Shown one piece after another: positions 18,556-27,042 of a stretch of 64,000 nt of DNA. Made by a program: the position numbers and the translations under genes. The DNA lies in assembly GCF_037908215.1 (NCBI RefSeq), contig NZ_JBBLZC010000005.1:62001-126000 (forward strand), given 5' to 3'. The notes under the pieces are model-generated. The model had not been told where the DNA came from. It did not search any database and saw only the letters and a program-made list of their open reading frames with translations. This DNA is from Benzoatithermus flavus (GTDB lineage: Bacteria; Pseudomonadota; Alphaproteobacteria; Geminicoccales; Geminicoccaceae). Position 1 is the stretch's first letter; each line of letters starts with the position of its first letter.

Positions 18556-20082
18556 TCACCGGACGATGCGCAGGTTGGTGAGCTGCGAGCCGATGCTGCG
18601 GAAGACCGTGGTCAAGGTGGCGTTGTCGGGGGAGTGGAAATAGTGCGCCGCATCCGTGGCGCAACCCTGCATCAACGCCTTGACCACCGCCGACGGAGCC
18701 GCCCCGAACGTGATGGTGTAGATGATGACGCCCTTGCTCTTGATGCCGGTGCAGACCGCTTGGGTACGCTTGTCGATCTCCGCCTTCGCGGCGTTCTGCG
18801 CCGTCGTGGCATTCGTGGCCGTGATACCGAGATTCTTGTAGGTTTCGTAAGCGGTGTAGGGCGATACGAGGCTGCCGTTGTAGCTGGTCACCAGCATCTG
18901 GTTTTCGCCGTCGGTGAGGACGACCATGACCTTGTCCATCCCGGGCGTATCGTAATCGAGCGGCAGGTTGCTCGGCGCGCCGGCCCACAGGCCTCGCCAG
19001 CGTGGCGACAGCACCCGCCAGCCCCAGGCCATGCCTTCGCTGGTGATGGTGCCGCCGCGGCTCTCGGGCAGCAGCGCGTTGATGGCGGCGATCGCTTTCG
19101 ATTTCTCGACGCTGAGCGGCAGGATCGGCGGTGGGCAGCCGGTGTTCGGGCCGTAGCTCGGCTCGCTCGCCCTCAGGCCGACGACATAGCCGTTGCCGTA
19201 GCTGTCGTAGGCAGTTGCCCGGTAAGTCTGTGGCGTCCGCCCCGGGCCCCAGTCGTTGGGCCAAGGAGAGGAGGGAAGGTCCGGATAGAGGTAGCTGCGG
19301 AACGGCTCGACGCTCGGCGGATCGTCGTTCTGGTCGCGGGGTGCGGCCCGCGCCAGGACGCACCCACCCCAGGCCTCCGGCTTGAAGGCGTTGGCCGGCG
19401 GCAGAGCCCGATCACCGCTCGCGAGAAAGCCGATGTTCGCCGTGCCGACGTTGACGGAGGCGATGTAGGGCACGACGGCGACCCAGAAGTTCGGGACGGT
19501 CTCGCGATCGCCATAGAGAATGTTCAGGAGCTCTTTGGCAGCCGTCTTGAGCCCGCCCATCTTGTTGCCGGGGTCGCTGATCATCGAGAAGGTGGTATCG
19601 AGGACCAGCACCAGCTCGACGCCCTTGGTGCGCCGCTCGACCGTGGCGCTCGCCCCGAGATGGTAGGCGTCGAAGCCGACCAGCTTCGCGAAGCTCGCGA
19701 CCGGCGAAGGCAGCTTCGTCCGCACCTCAAGCGTGAGGAGTTCGGAGATCGTGGTGGACGACGCCACGCTGTAGGTGAAGCTCTCGACGGTGGCGCCGAG
19801 ATAGCCGTTCGGGAAGTTCGCGTCGAAGATCTGGCGCATGTCGGTCGCGAGCGTGGCGCCGTAGAAGTCGCGCCCCGCCGAGAGAGCCGCGGCATCGGCC
19901 GCCTGCTGCAGCTTGGTCTGGACCAGGTGTGCGCGGGCGATGTCGATCGCAAGGAGGCTCGTGAGCAGAAGCGAGAACGATGCGATCGCCACCATGAGCG
20001 TGGTGGCGCCGCGCCGGCAGGTCTTCAGCGCGCCGAAGATGCGGATCGGCCGGCAGGAGGCGCCGAGAAGGGCAGGCATCAT
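18556..20082 (-). CDS. tadG: TadG-like pilus assembly protein with von Willebrand A domain
   Basis: The 508-residue protein has an N-terminal membrane helix (about residues 24-48, GATTLMVAIASFSLLLTSLLA) followed by the TadE/G-type QTKLQQAADAAALSAG motif. A vWA domain starts with the MIDAS-like D162-TTFS motif and includes the VMVVLTDGENQ strand. TadG is needed for Flp pilus biogenesis and is thought to work at the inner membrane and periplasm. It overlaps the upstream TadF-like gene by ATGA and is the last gene of the tad operon. Confidence 0.9.
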   Translation of the reverse strand: MMPALLGASCRPIRIFGALKTCRRGATTLMVAIASFSLLLTSLLAIDIARAHLVQTKLQQAADAAALSAGRDFYGATLATDMRQIFDANFPNGYLGATVESFTYSVASSTTISELLTLEVRTKLPSPVASFAKLVGFDAYHLGASATVERRTKGVELVLVLDTTFSMISDPGNKMGGLKTAAKELLNILYGDRETVPNFWVAVVPYIASVNVGTANIGFLASGDRALPPANAFKPEAWGGCVLARAAPRDQNDDPPSVEPFRSYLYPDLPSSPWPNDWGPGRTPQTYRATAYDSYGNGYVVGLRASEPSYGPNTGCPPPILPLSVEKSKAIAAINALLPESRGGTITSEGMAWGWRVLSPRWRGLWAGAPSNLPLDYDTPGMDKVMVVLTDGENQMLVTSYNGSLVSPYTAYETYKNLGITATNATTAQNAAKAEIDKRTQAVCTGIKSKGVIIYTITFGAAPSAVVKALMQGCATDAAHYFHSPDNATLTTVFRSIGSQLTNLRIVR

Positions 20083-20675
20083 GACGGTGGGTCCAGCGTT
20101 TCCAACGCGCCGAGGCGCGGCCGGAACACCGCGCGGCGGTAGATCGTGAGGCTTGAGGGCGAGAGCACGCCGAGGCTCTGCAGGATGATCGAATCGAAGC
20201 TGTAGAACACCTCGGCCACGATCAAAGCACCTCCGGTCGGCAGCGGCGGCAGGTCGCCGAGGCGGCTCGACAAGGTCAGCCCGTAAGGGCCGGTCCGCTG
20301 CCAGTTCTGCTTGAAGCCGCTCGCGAGCGGCGTGATCGAGGTGACGATCACCTCGCCCCGTGTGGCGAGGTCGCTCGGCGCTGCCACCTTGTTGGCGATC
20401 AGGAAGAAGGTGCCGAGCTCGTCGTTGCGCGTCGCCGTCGTGAAGTCCGTCCGGTCGATCAGCCGGTCGTTGCGCGCGATCAGGTCGGCCGTGGTCGCCG
20501 CCACCCGGTCCATGCGCGCGGTCGTGCGGATGTAACGCACCGTGTCGATCAGGACGACCATGGCGACGAGCAGGAAGGGGACGAGCAGCGCCGCCTCGAT
20601 CGCGACGGCGCCGTCCCGGGCGGACGACACCCGGCGGAGCCGGGCGAGGAACATGGGCAGCCGCTGCGGTCGCAT
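20079..20675 (-). CDS. TadE/TadF-like minor pseudopilin
   Basis: A 198-residue protein with a short basic N-terminus, then a TadE-like prepilin region: RDGAVAIEAALLVPFLLVAM (about residues 20-39), where Gly-x4-Glu marks the presumed prepilin peptidase site. The rest is a periplasmic domain. Minor pseudopilins of this type assist Flp pilus assembly. ATG 20675 overlaps the upstream tadE stop (ATGA). It lies directly before tadG, the usual position of TadF. Confidence 0.85.
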   Translation of the reverse strand: MRPQRLPMFLARLRRVSSARDGAVAIEAALLVPFLLVAMVVLIDTVRYIRTTARMDRVAATTADLIARNDRLIDRTDFTTATRNDELGTFFLIANKVAAPSDLATRGEVIVTSITPLASGFKQNWQRTGPYGLTLSSRLGDLPPLPTGGALIVAEVFYSFDSIILQSLGVLSPSSLTIYRRAVFRPRLGALETLDPPS

Positions 20676-21307
20676 CAGGAGGGCTCGTTCCGGATCACGA
20701 GGGTCGCAGTGTGGTGGTAGATCGCGCCGCCCAGGGCCGCCTGCAGGAGCGGGTTGATCACACGCTGCGGCATGTCGGCCGTGTAGACGACGAGATCGCC
20801 CGGACCACCCAGCCCGGCGACGCCGAGATCGGCGTCCCATTGCCGGTTGCCGTTGAGGTCGGTGAAGATCTCGCCGGGATCGTAGCGGCCATTGGCCGGG
20901 GCGTTGTCGACATAGGGCTCGGATACGCCGATGTTGCGGGGATCGCCGTAAACCTTGGGGGTGAGGATCAAGGGGGAGCCGTCCTGCAGCGGCACGCCGC
21001 TCGTCGTCCAAAGGCAGACGCCGCCTGTCGCCCCGGGCAGGATCGACGGACAGACATAGCGCGTGATGGTCTGGCGGATGAGCGCCTCGCGGGTGAGGCC
21101 GCCGCTCGTGCTGCCGGTGATACCCACCCGTGCCGCGGCGCGCACGCCCGCCTCGAGCAGGATTCCGCCCGTCAGGAGGAAGCCCGTCTCGATGAGCAGG
21201 AGGATCACGATCAGCACGAGCGGAGCCGTGATCGCGAACTCGATCGAGGAGACCGCCGACCGGTCGGCCAGGAGCCGCCGGGGCGGTGCTGGCGCCGCCG
21301 CTGTCAT
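20675..21307 (-). CDS. tadE: TadE-like minor pseudopilin
   Basis: The 210-residue protein has the TadE segment SSIEFAITAPLVLIVILLLI at about residues 20-39, with the Glu expected after the prepilin cleavage site. Its periplasmic part contains DPGEIFTDLNGNRQWDADLG (about 142-161), a calcium-loop-like D-x-N-G-N motif seen in several TadE-like proteins. One base separates its ATG from the tadD stop. It probably joins the minor pilin complex at the base of the Flp pilus. Confidence 0.87.
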   Translation of the reverse strand: MTAAAPAPPRRLLADRSAVSSIEFAITAPLVLIVILLLIETGFLLTGGILLEAGVRAAARVGITGSTSGGLTREALIRQTITRYVCPSILPGATGGVCLWTTSGVPLQDGSPLILTPKVYGDPRNIGVSEPYVDNAPANGRYDPGEIFTDLNGNRQWDADLGVAGLGGPGDLVVYTADMPQRVINPLLQAALGGAIYHHTATLVIRNEPS

Positions 21308-21308
21308 T

Positions 21309-22157
21309 TCACGACGGCCTGTCCGATGCCGACGCTGCGGCGGGGCCGGCCGGTGCCGGGCCGCCGGCCGTGCGCACGAGGCGGTAGAAGGCGAGATTGT
21401 CCTCGATGGCGCTGCGGGCGAGGTCGCGACCGAGCAGGCTCCGCGCCCCTTCCTCGTCGCCCACGAGCCCGAGGGCGAGAGCGAGGTTGTGCCGGGCTTG
21501 GGGCATCACGGTGGGGCCGTAGACCAGCGAGGAAAGGCGCGTGATCGCGGCCCTGGGCTCGCCGGACAGCACCAGGGAGAGGGCGAGATTGTTGAGCGCC
21601 CCGCGGTTCGTCGGATCCTGCGAGAGGATGGTGGTGTAGAGGGCCTGCGCCTCGCGATGACGCCCGCTCAGGTCGTAGGCCACGGCGAGGCCGTTCAGCG
21701 CCTGCAGATTCTGCGGCCCTGCGCGCCGCGCCTGCTCGAAGCGCGTGATCGCGACCGGAAGATCGCCGCGGGCGAGCGCCGTCCGGGCGAGGCCGAGGAG
21801 CGAGGCGGTGGTACCGCCTTCGAGCACGCCGAGCTCGCGGTAGGCCTGCTCGGCCTCGGGGTAGGCGCCGGCGGCGTAATAGGCGTCGGCGAGCGCTCGC
21901 CGGCTCTCGAGCGAGTTCGGGTTCGCCGCGACCGCCTGCTGCAGCAGGCTCAGGGCACTGTTGGCGTCGCCGCCAGAAAGTGCCGCCTCGGCCAGCCGGA
22001 GCTGCCCCTCCACGCCGAGCGGCGAGAGGCTGGCGGGCTTCGGGCCCTCGCCGGGCGAGGGACCGGCGCAGGCGGCGAGGACCAGGGCCAGGAGGCCGAT
22101 TCCGGCCCGTCGCGACCGATCGAGCTGCTTGGTCATGGGGCGTTGGCCTTGGTTCAT
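21309..22157 (-). CDS. tadD: TadD-like TPR lipoprotein
   Basis: The 282-residue protein has a lipoprotein signal (ALVLAACAG, lipobox cysteine near residue 30) followed by several TPR units, for example ALSLLQQAVAANPNSLESRR and ALYTTILSQDPTNRGALNNL. TadD proteins are outer-membrane-associated pilotin-like factors for the secretin of the Tad machine. ATG 22157 overlaps the tadC stop (ATGA), which favours this start over ATG 22136. The last residues are Ala/Pro rich. Confidence 0.9.
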   Translation of the reverse strand: MNQGQRPMTKQLDRSRRAGIGLLALVLAACAGPSPGEGPKPASLSPLGVEGQLRLAEAALSGGDANSALSLLQQAVAANPNSLESRRALADAYYAAGAYPEAEQAYRELGVLEGGTTASLLGLARTALARGDLPVAITRFEQARRAGPQNLQALNGLAVAYDLSGRHREAQALYTTILSQDPTNRGALNNLALSLVLSGEPRAAITRLSSLVYGPTVMPQARHNLALALGLVGDEEGARSLLGRDLARSAIEDNLAFYRLVRTAGGPAPAGPAAASASDRPS

Positions 22158-23092
22158 TCGAACAACAGGGCGCTGATCCGGATGATCGCGGGCCCTACCG
22201 TGACGATGAAGATCGAGGGCATGATGAGGAGCATGAGCGGCAGCGAGAGCAGCGCCGGCAGGCGGGCGGCGCGCTCCTCGAGCAGGAGGAGCTTCGCCTG
22301 GCGCATCTCGAGGGCGAGCGTCTTCAGGGCCTGTGTGAGCGGCGTGCCGTAGCGGATCGTCTGGATCAGGGTCGCGGTCAGGCTCCTGACCTCCGGCAGG
22401 CCGGTGCGCTGCGCCAGGTTCTCGAGCGCTTGGCGGCGGTTGGGCAATGCCCGCATCTCGGAGCCGAGCACGGCGAGCTCGTCCGCGAGCACGGGTGCCA
22501 TGTGGGCGATCTCCTTGCCGACCCTGGCTACCGCCACGTCCAGGCTGTGTCCGGCATTGGCGGCGATGATCATGAGATCGAGCGCGTCGGCGAGCGTGGC
22601 TCGGATCGCGTTCTGCCGGCGACGCCGCATCAGCTTCAGCCCCAGCTCCGGCAAGAGGCCGGCCACGAAGGCGAGGACGCCGGCGAGGGCGAGCTGCAGG
22701 ACGGGCTCACCCGCCGCGTCGCGGAGCATCAGTCCGAGCCCCAGGAAGGCGCCTGCGGCCATGGCGAGAGCCTTCACCGCGACGTAGCGGCCGAGGCTCG
22801 AGGGATCGCGAAAGCCGGCGGCGAGCAGAAGCTCGCGCATCTTGGTCTGATCGCGGCTGCCCAGGAGCGAGGGGCGGGCGAGCCTGTCCGCGAGCGCGTC
22901 GAGAAGCCCGCCCTCTCCGTCGGGAAGGCCGTCGGTCGCAGGCGTGCGGGTGCCGTGATCGCTCTCCTTGCCGCACGCCCGGATCAGCCGGGCACGGATC
23001 CGATCGCGGCGCGTCACGGCCCGGTCGAGCACGAGAAGGGCCAGCCCGATCGCGGCCAGAATGCCGAGGAGCATGAGGAGCCCGGGCGTCAT
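22154..23092 (-). CDS. tadC: Tad inner-membrane platform protein TadC
   Basis: This 312-residue T2SS-F-type protein has an N-terminal helix (about 4-23), two helices near 105-150, the cytosolic F domain (LADALDLMIIAANAGHSLDVAVARVG; RYGTPLTQAL), and a C-terminal hydrophobic pair (LPLMLLIMPSIFIVTVGPAI). TadB and TadC form the inner-membrane platform that couples the CpaF ATPase to pilus extrusion. Overlapping ATGA junctions with tadB and tadD indicate translational coupling. Confidence 0.93.
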   Translation of the reverse strand: MTPGLLMLLGILAAIGLALLVLDRAVTRRDRIRARLIRACGKESDHGTRTPATDGLPDGEGGLLDALADRLARPSLLGSRDQTKMRELLLAAGFRDPSSLGRYVAVKALAMAAGAFLGLGLMLRDAAGEPVLQLALAGVLAFVAGLLPELGLKLMRRRRQNAIRATLADALDLMIIAANAGHSLDVAVARVGKEIAHMAPVLADELAVLGSEMRALPNRRQALENLAQRTGLPEVRSLTATLIQTIRYGTPLTQALKTLALEMRQAKLLLLEERAARLPALLSLPLMLLIMPSIFIVTVGPAIIRISALLFE

Positions 23093-24069
23093 GGCCGTGC
23101 CCGCGTCATGTGGCGGACGACGATCGTGCCGAGCACGAGGCAGCCCGCGCCGATCCCGAGCAGCGTGCGGCCGAGCGACGTCCTGAAGAGCTGGAGCACG
23201 TAGTCGGGGTCGACCAGGTACATGCCGAGCCCGCTCAGGATCGGCAGCACGCTCACGATCAGGGCCGACATGCGGCCCTCGGCCGTGAGGGCGCGCATCT
23301 TGAGGCGGAGCTCCTTGCGCCGGCGCAGGATGGTGCTGAGCCCGTCCAGGGTCTCGGCGAGCTGGCCGCCGCTCTCGCGCTGGAGGACCAGCGTGACCAC
23401 GAGGAAGTCGAAGTCGGGCAGGTGGATTCGTCGGGCCGCCTGGCGCAGCGCGTCCTTGAGGTCGATCCCGAGGTCGAGCGCGTCCGCGATCTTCTGGAAC
23501 TCGCCGCCCACGGGCTCGCCGACGTCGCGGCCCGCGACCCGGATGGCTTCGGTCACGGGTAGGCCCGAGCGGACGGCACGGGTGAGAAGGTCGATCGCAT
23601 CCGCGAAGTTGTCGAGGAAGCGGATCTGCCAGCGGCGCTGGAGCTGGTTCCAGGCGACGACGAGGAAGATGCCCGTCCCGAGCAGGGTGAGCGCCAGGGT
23701 CGGGAGCGGCGTGAACCAATCGAGCGCCCGCAGGCCCGTGAGGAGGGCGAGCGCCGAGGCGGTGCCGACGATCGCGAGGCTGCGCAGGATCGGCGCACCG
23801 CCGATCCTGGCACCCTTTTCGCTCAGCGCGGTCCACAAGCGGCGCAGGCCGTCGACGTCCGCCCGCGCGAACAGATCGCCCGCGGCCGTTGTCGGAGCCG
23901 TGCCGCCGGCGGGCTGCTGCTTGCGCCGCACACCGGCCAGGCGGTGCCTGACCCGGACCGACGGGCGCGCCTCGACCCACGCCGGCAGCCAGATCGCGAG
24001 TGCCAACCCGAGCACGAGGCCCATCGCGGCGAAATCGAGGAGGGAGAAGGCGCCCTGCACGGCCGTCAC
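23089..24069 (-). CDS. tadB: Tad inner-membrane platform protein TadB
   Basis: A 326-residue T2SS-F-family protein with an N-terminal helix (about residues 12-30), a central pair of hydrophobic segments (about 95-140), the F domain (FADAIDLLTRAVRSGLPVTEA; LQRESGGQLAETLDGLS) and two C-terminal helices (SALIVSVLPILSGLGMYLV, LLGIGAGCLVLGTIVV). It partners TadC. The start codon follows the cpaF stop by one base. Confidence 0.93.
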   Translation of the reverse strand: MTAVQGAFSLLDFAAMGLVLGLALAIWLPAWVEARPSVRVRHRLAGVRRKQQPAGGTAPTTAAGDLFARADVDGLRRLWTALSEKGARIGGAPILRSLAIVGTASALALLTGLRALDWFTPLPTLALTLLGTGIFLVVAWNQLQRRWQIRFLDNFADAIDLLTRAVRSGLPVTEAIRVAGRDVGEPVGGEFQKIADALDLGIDLKDALRQAARRIHLPDFDFLVVTLVLQRESGGQLAETLDGLSTILRRRKELRLKMRALTAEGRMSALIVSVLPILSGLGMYLVDPDYVLQLFRTSLGRTLLGIGAGCLVLGTIVVRHMTRARP

Positions 24070-24070
24070 C

Positions 24071-25420
24071 TCACGCCATGCACGCCATGAGCTCGTCCTC
24101 GAGCCCGTAATAGCGGGCCTTCTCGGCGAAGCGTGGCCTGATCCGGTTGCAGACGTAGCGGCCGCGCACCTCGTCCGAAGACTCGTTGTCGTCGTAGACG
24201 AAGTGGAACAGGTCCTGCGTGGCGATGACGTCGCCCTCGAGGCCGGTGATCTCGGTGATCGCGAGTACCCGGCGCTTGCCGTCGCGCATGCGCGCGACCT
24301 GGACGATGAGGTGGATGGCGCTCACGATCTGGCTGCGGATGGCGCGCAGCGGCAGGTTGGGGCTGGCCGCCACGACCATGTTCTCGAGCCGGACCAGCGC
24401 GTCGCGCGGGCTGTTGGCGTGAATCGTGGTCATCGAGCCGTCGTGGCCGGTGTTCATGGCCTGGAGCACGTCGAACGCCTCGGCACCCCGGGTCTCGCCC
24501 AAGATGATCCGGTCGGGCCGCATCCGCAGCGCGTTCCGGACGAGCTCGCGCTGGTTGATCTCGCCGATGCCCTCGATGCTGGGCGGGCGGGTCTCGAGCC
24601 GGACCACGTGCGGCTGCTGGAGCTGGAGCTCGGCCGCATCCTCGATGGTGATGATCCGCTCGCGCCGGTCGATCATCTGCGAGAGCGCGTTCAGGAGCGT
24701 GGTCTTGCCCGAGCCCGTGCCGCCCGAGATGACGATGTTGAGGCGGCAGCGGCCGGCGATCGCGAGCAGCCGGCCCATGCCGAGCGAAAGGCTGCCGTTC
24801 TGGACCATGGCCGCGAGATCGATACGGGTGCGGGCGAACTTGCGGATCGAAATGCAGGCGCCGTCGAGGGCCAGAGGCGGCAGGACGATGTTGACGCGGC
24901 TGCCGTCGGCGAGGCGGGCGTCCACCATCGGGCTGGTCTCGTCCACCCGCCGCCCGACCGAGGACGCGATCCGCTGCGCGATGTTGACGACGTGATCCTC
25001 GTCCTGGAACGTGACGTTGGTGAGCTCGAGCAGGCCGTGCCGCTCGACGTACACCTGATTCGGACCGTTGATCAGGATATCCGTGACCGTCTCGTCGGCG
25101 AGGAGCGGCTCGATGGGGCCGAGCCCGAACATGTCGTCGAGGAGAAGGCCGACGACGCGCTCCTGTTCCTCCGCGGTCATCCGCAGGCGTTCGGCGCCGG
25201 CGATCTCCGCCACCACGGCGCCGAGATAGCGGGCGAGGCGCTCCCGCCCGGTGAGCACCGCGGCCGAGACGTTGATCCGGGCGATCAGCCGCTCGCGGAT
25301 GCGCCGGAAATGGGCGCGGAAGATCTCCTCCTGATCGGGCGGAGGCTGGGTGGCGCGCCCGGCAGCGCCGGGGCTCTCGACGCGCTCGACCTGCGGCAGC
25401 GTCACCTTGCGGCCGAACAT
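24071..25420 (-). CDS. cpaF: Tad/Flp pilus assembly ATPase
   Basis: The 449-residue secretion ATPase of the TadA/CpaF (VirB11-like) family has Walker A GGTGSGKTT at residues 233-241, the Asp box IITIEDAAELQL, a Walker-B-like RIILGETRGAEA segment and a histidine box (NTGHDGSMTTIHANSP). It powers pilus assembly and probably retraction as a cytosolic hexamer at the TadB/TadC platform. It is 4 bp downstream of cpaE in the same operon. Confidence 0.97.
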   Translation of the reverse strand: MFGRKVTLPQVERVESPGAAGRATQPPPDQEEIFRAHFRRIRERLIARINVSAAVLTGRERLARYLGAVVAEIAGAERLRMTAEEQERVVGLLLDDMFGLGPIEPLLADETVTDILINGPNQVYVERHGLLELTNVTFQDEDHVVNIAQRIASSVGRRVDETSPMVDARLADGSRVNIVLPPLALDGACISIRKFARTRIDLAAMVQNGSLSLGMGRLLAIAGRCRLNIVISGGTGSGKTTLLNALSQMIDRRERIITIEDAAELQLQQPHVVRLETRPPSIEGIGEINQRELVRNALRMRPDRIILGETRGAEAFDVLQAMNTGHDGSMTTIHANSPRDALVRLENMVVAASPNLPLRAIRSQIVSAIHLIVQVARMRDGKRRVLAITEITGLEGDVIATQDLFHFVYDDNESSDEVRGRYVCNRIRPRFAEKARYYGLEDELMACMA

Positions 25421-25424
25421 CGCT

Positions 25425-26630
25425 TCACCCTCGCCGCCAGCGCCGCCAGAAGCCCGAGGGCGGCAGGCGCTCGCCGGCGATGGCGGCCGCGAGCCGCTCG
25501 ATTGCCTGGGTGAAGCCGCTTTTTCTGCGCGCGACGGCGGGCTCGCCCAGATTGTCGCCCATGAGCGGGGCCTGCTTGAGATAGGGGATCTCGACGTCGA
25601 AGCTCCGTCCCAGCGCCTCCTCGAGCGCCTTGCGGCTTACGAGCCCGGCGGCGAGCGGGCGGTCCTCGTTGAGGACGAGGACGGAGCGGCCGGGCGCCCC
25701 TTCGACGAGATCCAGGAGCCGCGCCAGCGCGCGCGCGGCTGGAAGCGTACGGTTGCCGACGATGACGCGGACCGCGGCGCGCTTGAGCAGATAGCCGTAA
25801 GCCGCACCGGGAACGCGCGGCAGGTCGACGAGCACGTAATGGTGCTGCCGCTCCAGCACCTCGACGAGCTGACCGAGGCTCTCGGGATCGAAAGCCGTCG
25901 CCCGGTCGAGCGGCAGCTCGCCGCTCAGCAGCACGAGGCGCGGCCCGTGGCGCCGGAGCGTTCGCTCGACGATCAGGGGATCGACCCGGCGGCTGCCGCC
26001 GACGAGCACCTCGGCGAGCTCGCCCGCGCCGAGATCGAGCTGGGCGCTGAGGGCACCGTTGTGGAAGTCGAGGTCGATCAGCGCCACCCGGCGCTTCCTG
26101 GTGTTGGCCTGGAGCCAGCCGAGGTTGGCCGCGATGGTCGTGGTGCCCACGCCGCCCCGTGCCCCGGTGACGACGAGGAGCTTGCCGGTGCGCGTGCCGG
26201 CGACGGCGACCCTGGCGCCGCCCTCGCTCAGGTGTGGCAGCAGGAGGTCGACGTTGAGCGGCTTGACGATGTAGTCGGCGACGCCCAGGCGGATGAGTTG
26301 ACGGAACAGGCCGACATCCTCGCGGTCGCCCACGACCACGACGCGCACGCTCGGCTCGCATACGTCGGCCAGCCGGTCGATCTCGGAGAGCGGCAGATCG
26401 GTCTCGCTGACGTCGACGATCAGGACCTCGGGCGGGGTCGCGAGCCTGGCGAGGCAGCGGATGGCGTCCTGCACGCCGCCCTTGCGCACGATCCGCGACC
26501 GCCCTTCGGGACGCGCCGCGCAGAGCTGCTCGACGAGGGCTAGGCTCGCGGGGTCGGTCAGGAAGGCTACGACGTCCGGGTTGTCGGTGGCACCGGCCGT
26601 GGCCGGCTTCGTGGACGCGAGGCTCAGCAT
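25425..26630 (-). CDS. cpaE: TadZ/CpaE pilus localisation ATPase
   Basis: The 401-residue protein has an atypical receiver-like N-terminal domain (about 20-135) and a MinD/ParA-like C-terminal domain starting with VVTGARGGVGTTTIAANLGW. CpaE/TadZ proteins position the Tad machine, often at a cell pole, before other components arrive. The P-loop lacks the usual Lys of GKT (GVGTTT), as is common in this family. ATG 26630 is chosen because the longer in-frame extension is an Arg-rich shadow of cpaD. Confidence 0.93.
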   Translation of the reverse strand: MLSLASTKPATAGATDNPDVVAFLTDPASLALVEQLCAARPEGRSRIVRKGGVQDAIRCLARLATPPEVLIVDVSETDLPLSEIDRLADVCEPSVRVVVVGDREDVGLFRQLIRLGVADYIVKPLNVDLLLPHLSEGGARVAVAGTRTGKLLVVTGARGGVGTTTIAANLGWLQANTRKRRVALIDLDFHNGALSAQLDLGAGELAEVLVGGSRRVDPLIVERTLRRHGPRLVLLSGELPLDRATAFDPESLGQLVEVLERQHHYVLVDLPRVPGAAYGYLLKRAAVRVIVGNRTLPAARALARLLDLVEGAPGRSVLVLNEDRPLAAGLVSRKALEEALGRSFDVEIPYLKQAPLMGDNLGEPAVARRKSGFTQAIERLAAAIAGERLPPSGFWRRWRRG

Positions 26631-26649
26631 GGCAGCATCCGCATGCGGC

Positions 26650-27042
26650 TCACATGCCTCCGAACGTGCCGGAGGGCGGGGGCAGAGGCGTCGTCTCGTT
26701 CTTGTCGTAGCGCTGCACGGCGCCCACGGCGCTCGGCGCATGGGCCGGGCCCGTGCCGCGCCCGCCGCGCAGATCGGCCGGATCCGCCACCATGCGCGTG
26801 AGGTTCGTGTCGTTGACGCAGCCCAAGGACAGCGCCTCGGCCGGGCTCGGGTTGCCGAGGAGCGCGTCGATCGGGTGCGAGAGTCGAGCACTCCGCCAGT
26901 CCGGGCAGGCGGAGGCCGCGCCGTTCACCGGCCGGGCCTGCTCCGGAAAGGGCGGCGCCTGGCAGCCGGCGAGAAGGACCGTGAGGACCGCCGCGGCCGC
27001 GAGGCGGCGTGGGCGGACCCGGATGGTGGTGTGGGCGGGCAT
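26650..27042 (-). CDS. cpaD: CpaD-like lipoprotein, short form
   Basis: A 130-residue lipoprotein with the signal AAVLTVLLAGCQ. It has the CpaD C-terminal hallmark: a cysteine followed by the NLTRMVADPADL motif near residues 80-95. CpaD associates with the CpaC secretin. Caulobacter CpaD is about 230 residues, so this copy lacks much of the N-terminal domain while keeping signal and C-terminal motif. Its ATG overlaps the cpaC stop by one base, so the frame is intact and probably expressed. Confidence 0.82.
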   Translation of the reverse strand: MPAHTTIRVRPRRLAAAAVLTVLLAGCQAPPFPEQARPVNGAASACPDWRSARLSHPIDALLGNPSPAEALSLGCVNDTNLTRMVADPADLRGGRGTGPAHAPSAVGAVQRYDKNETTPLPPPSGTFGGM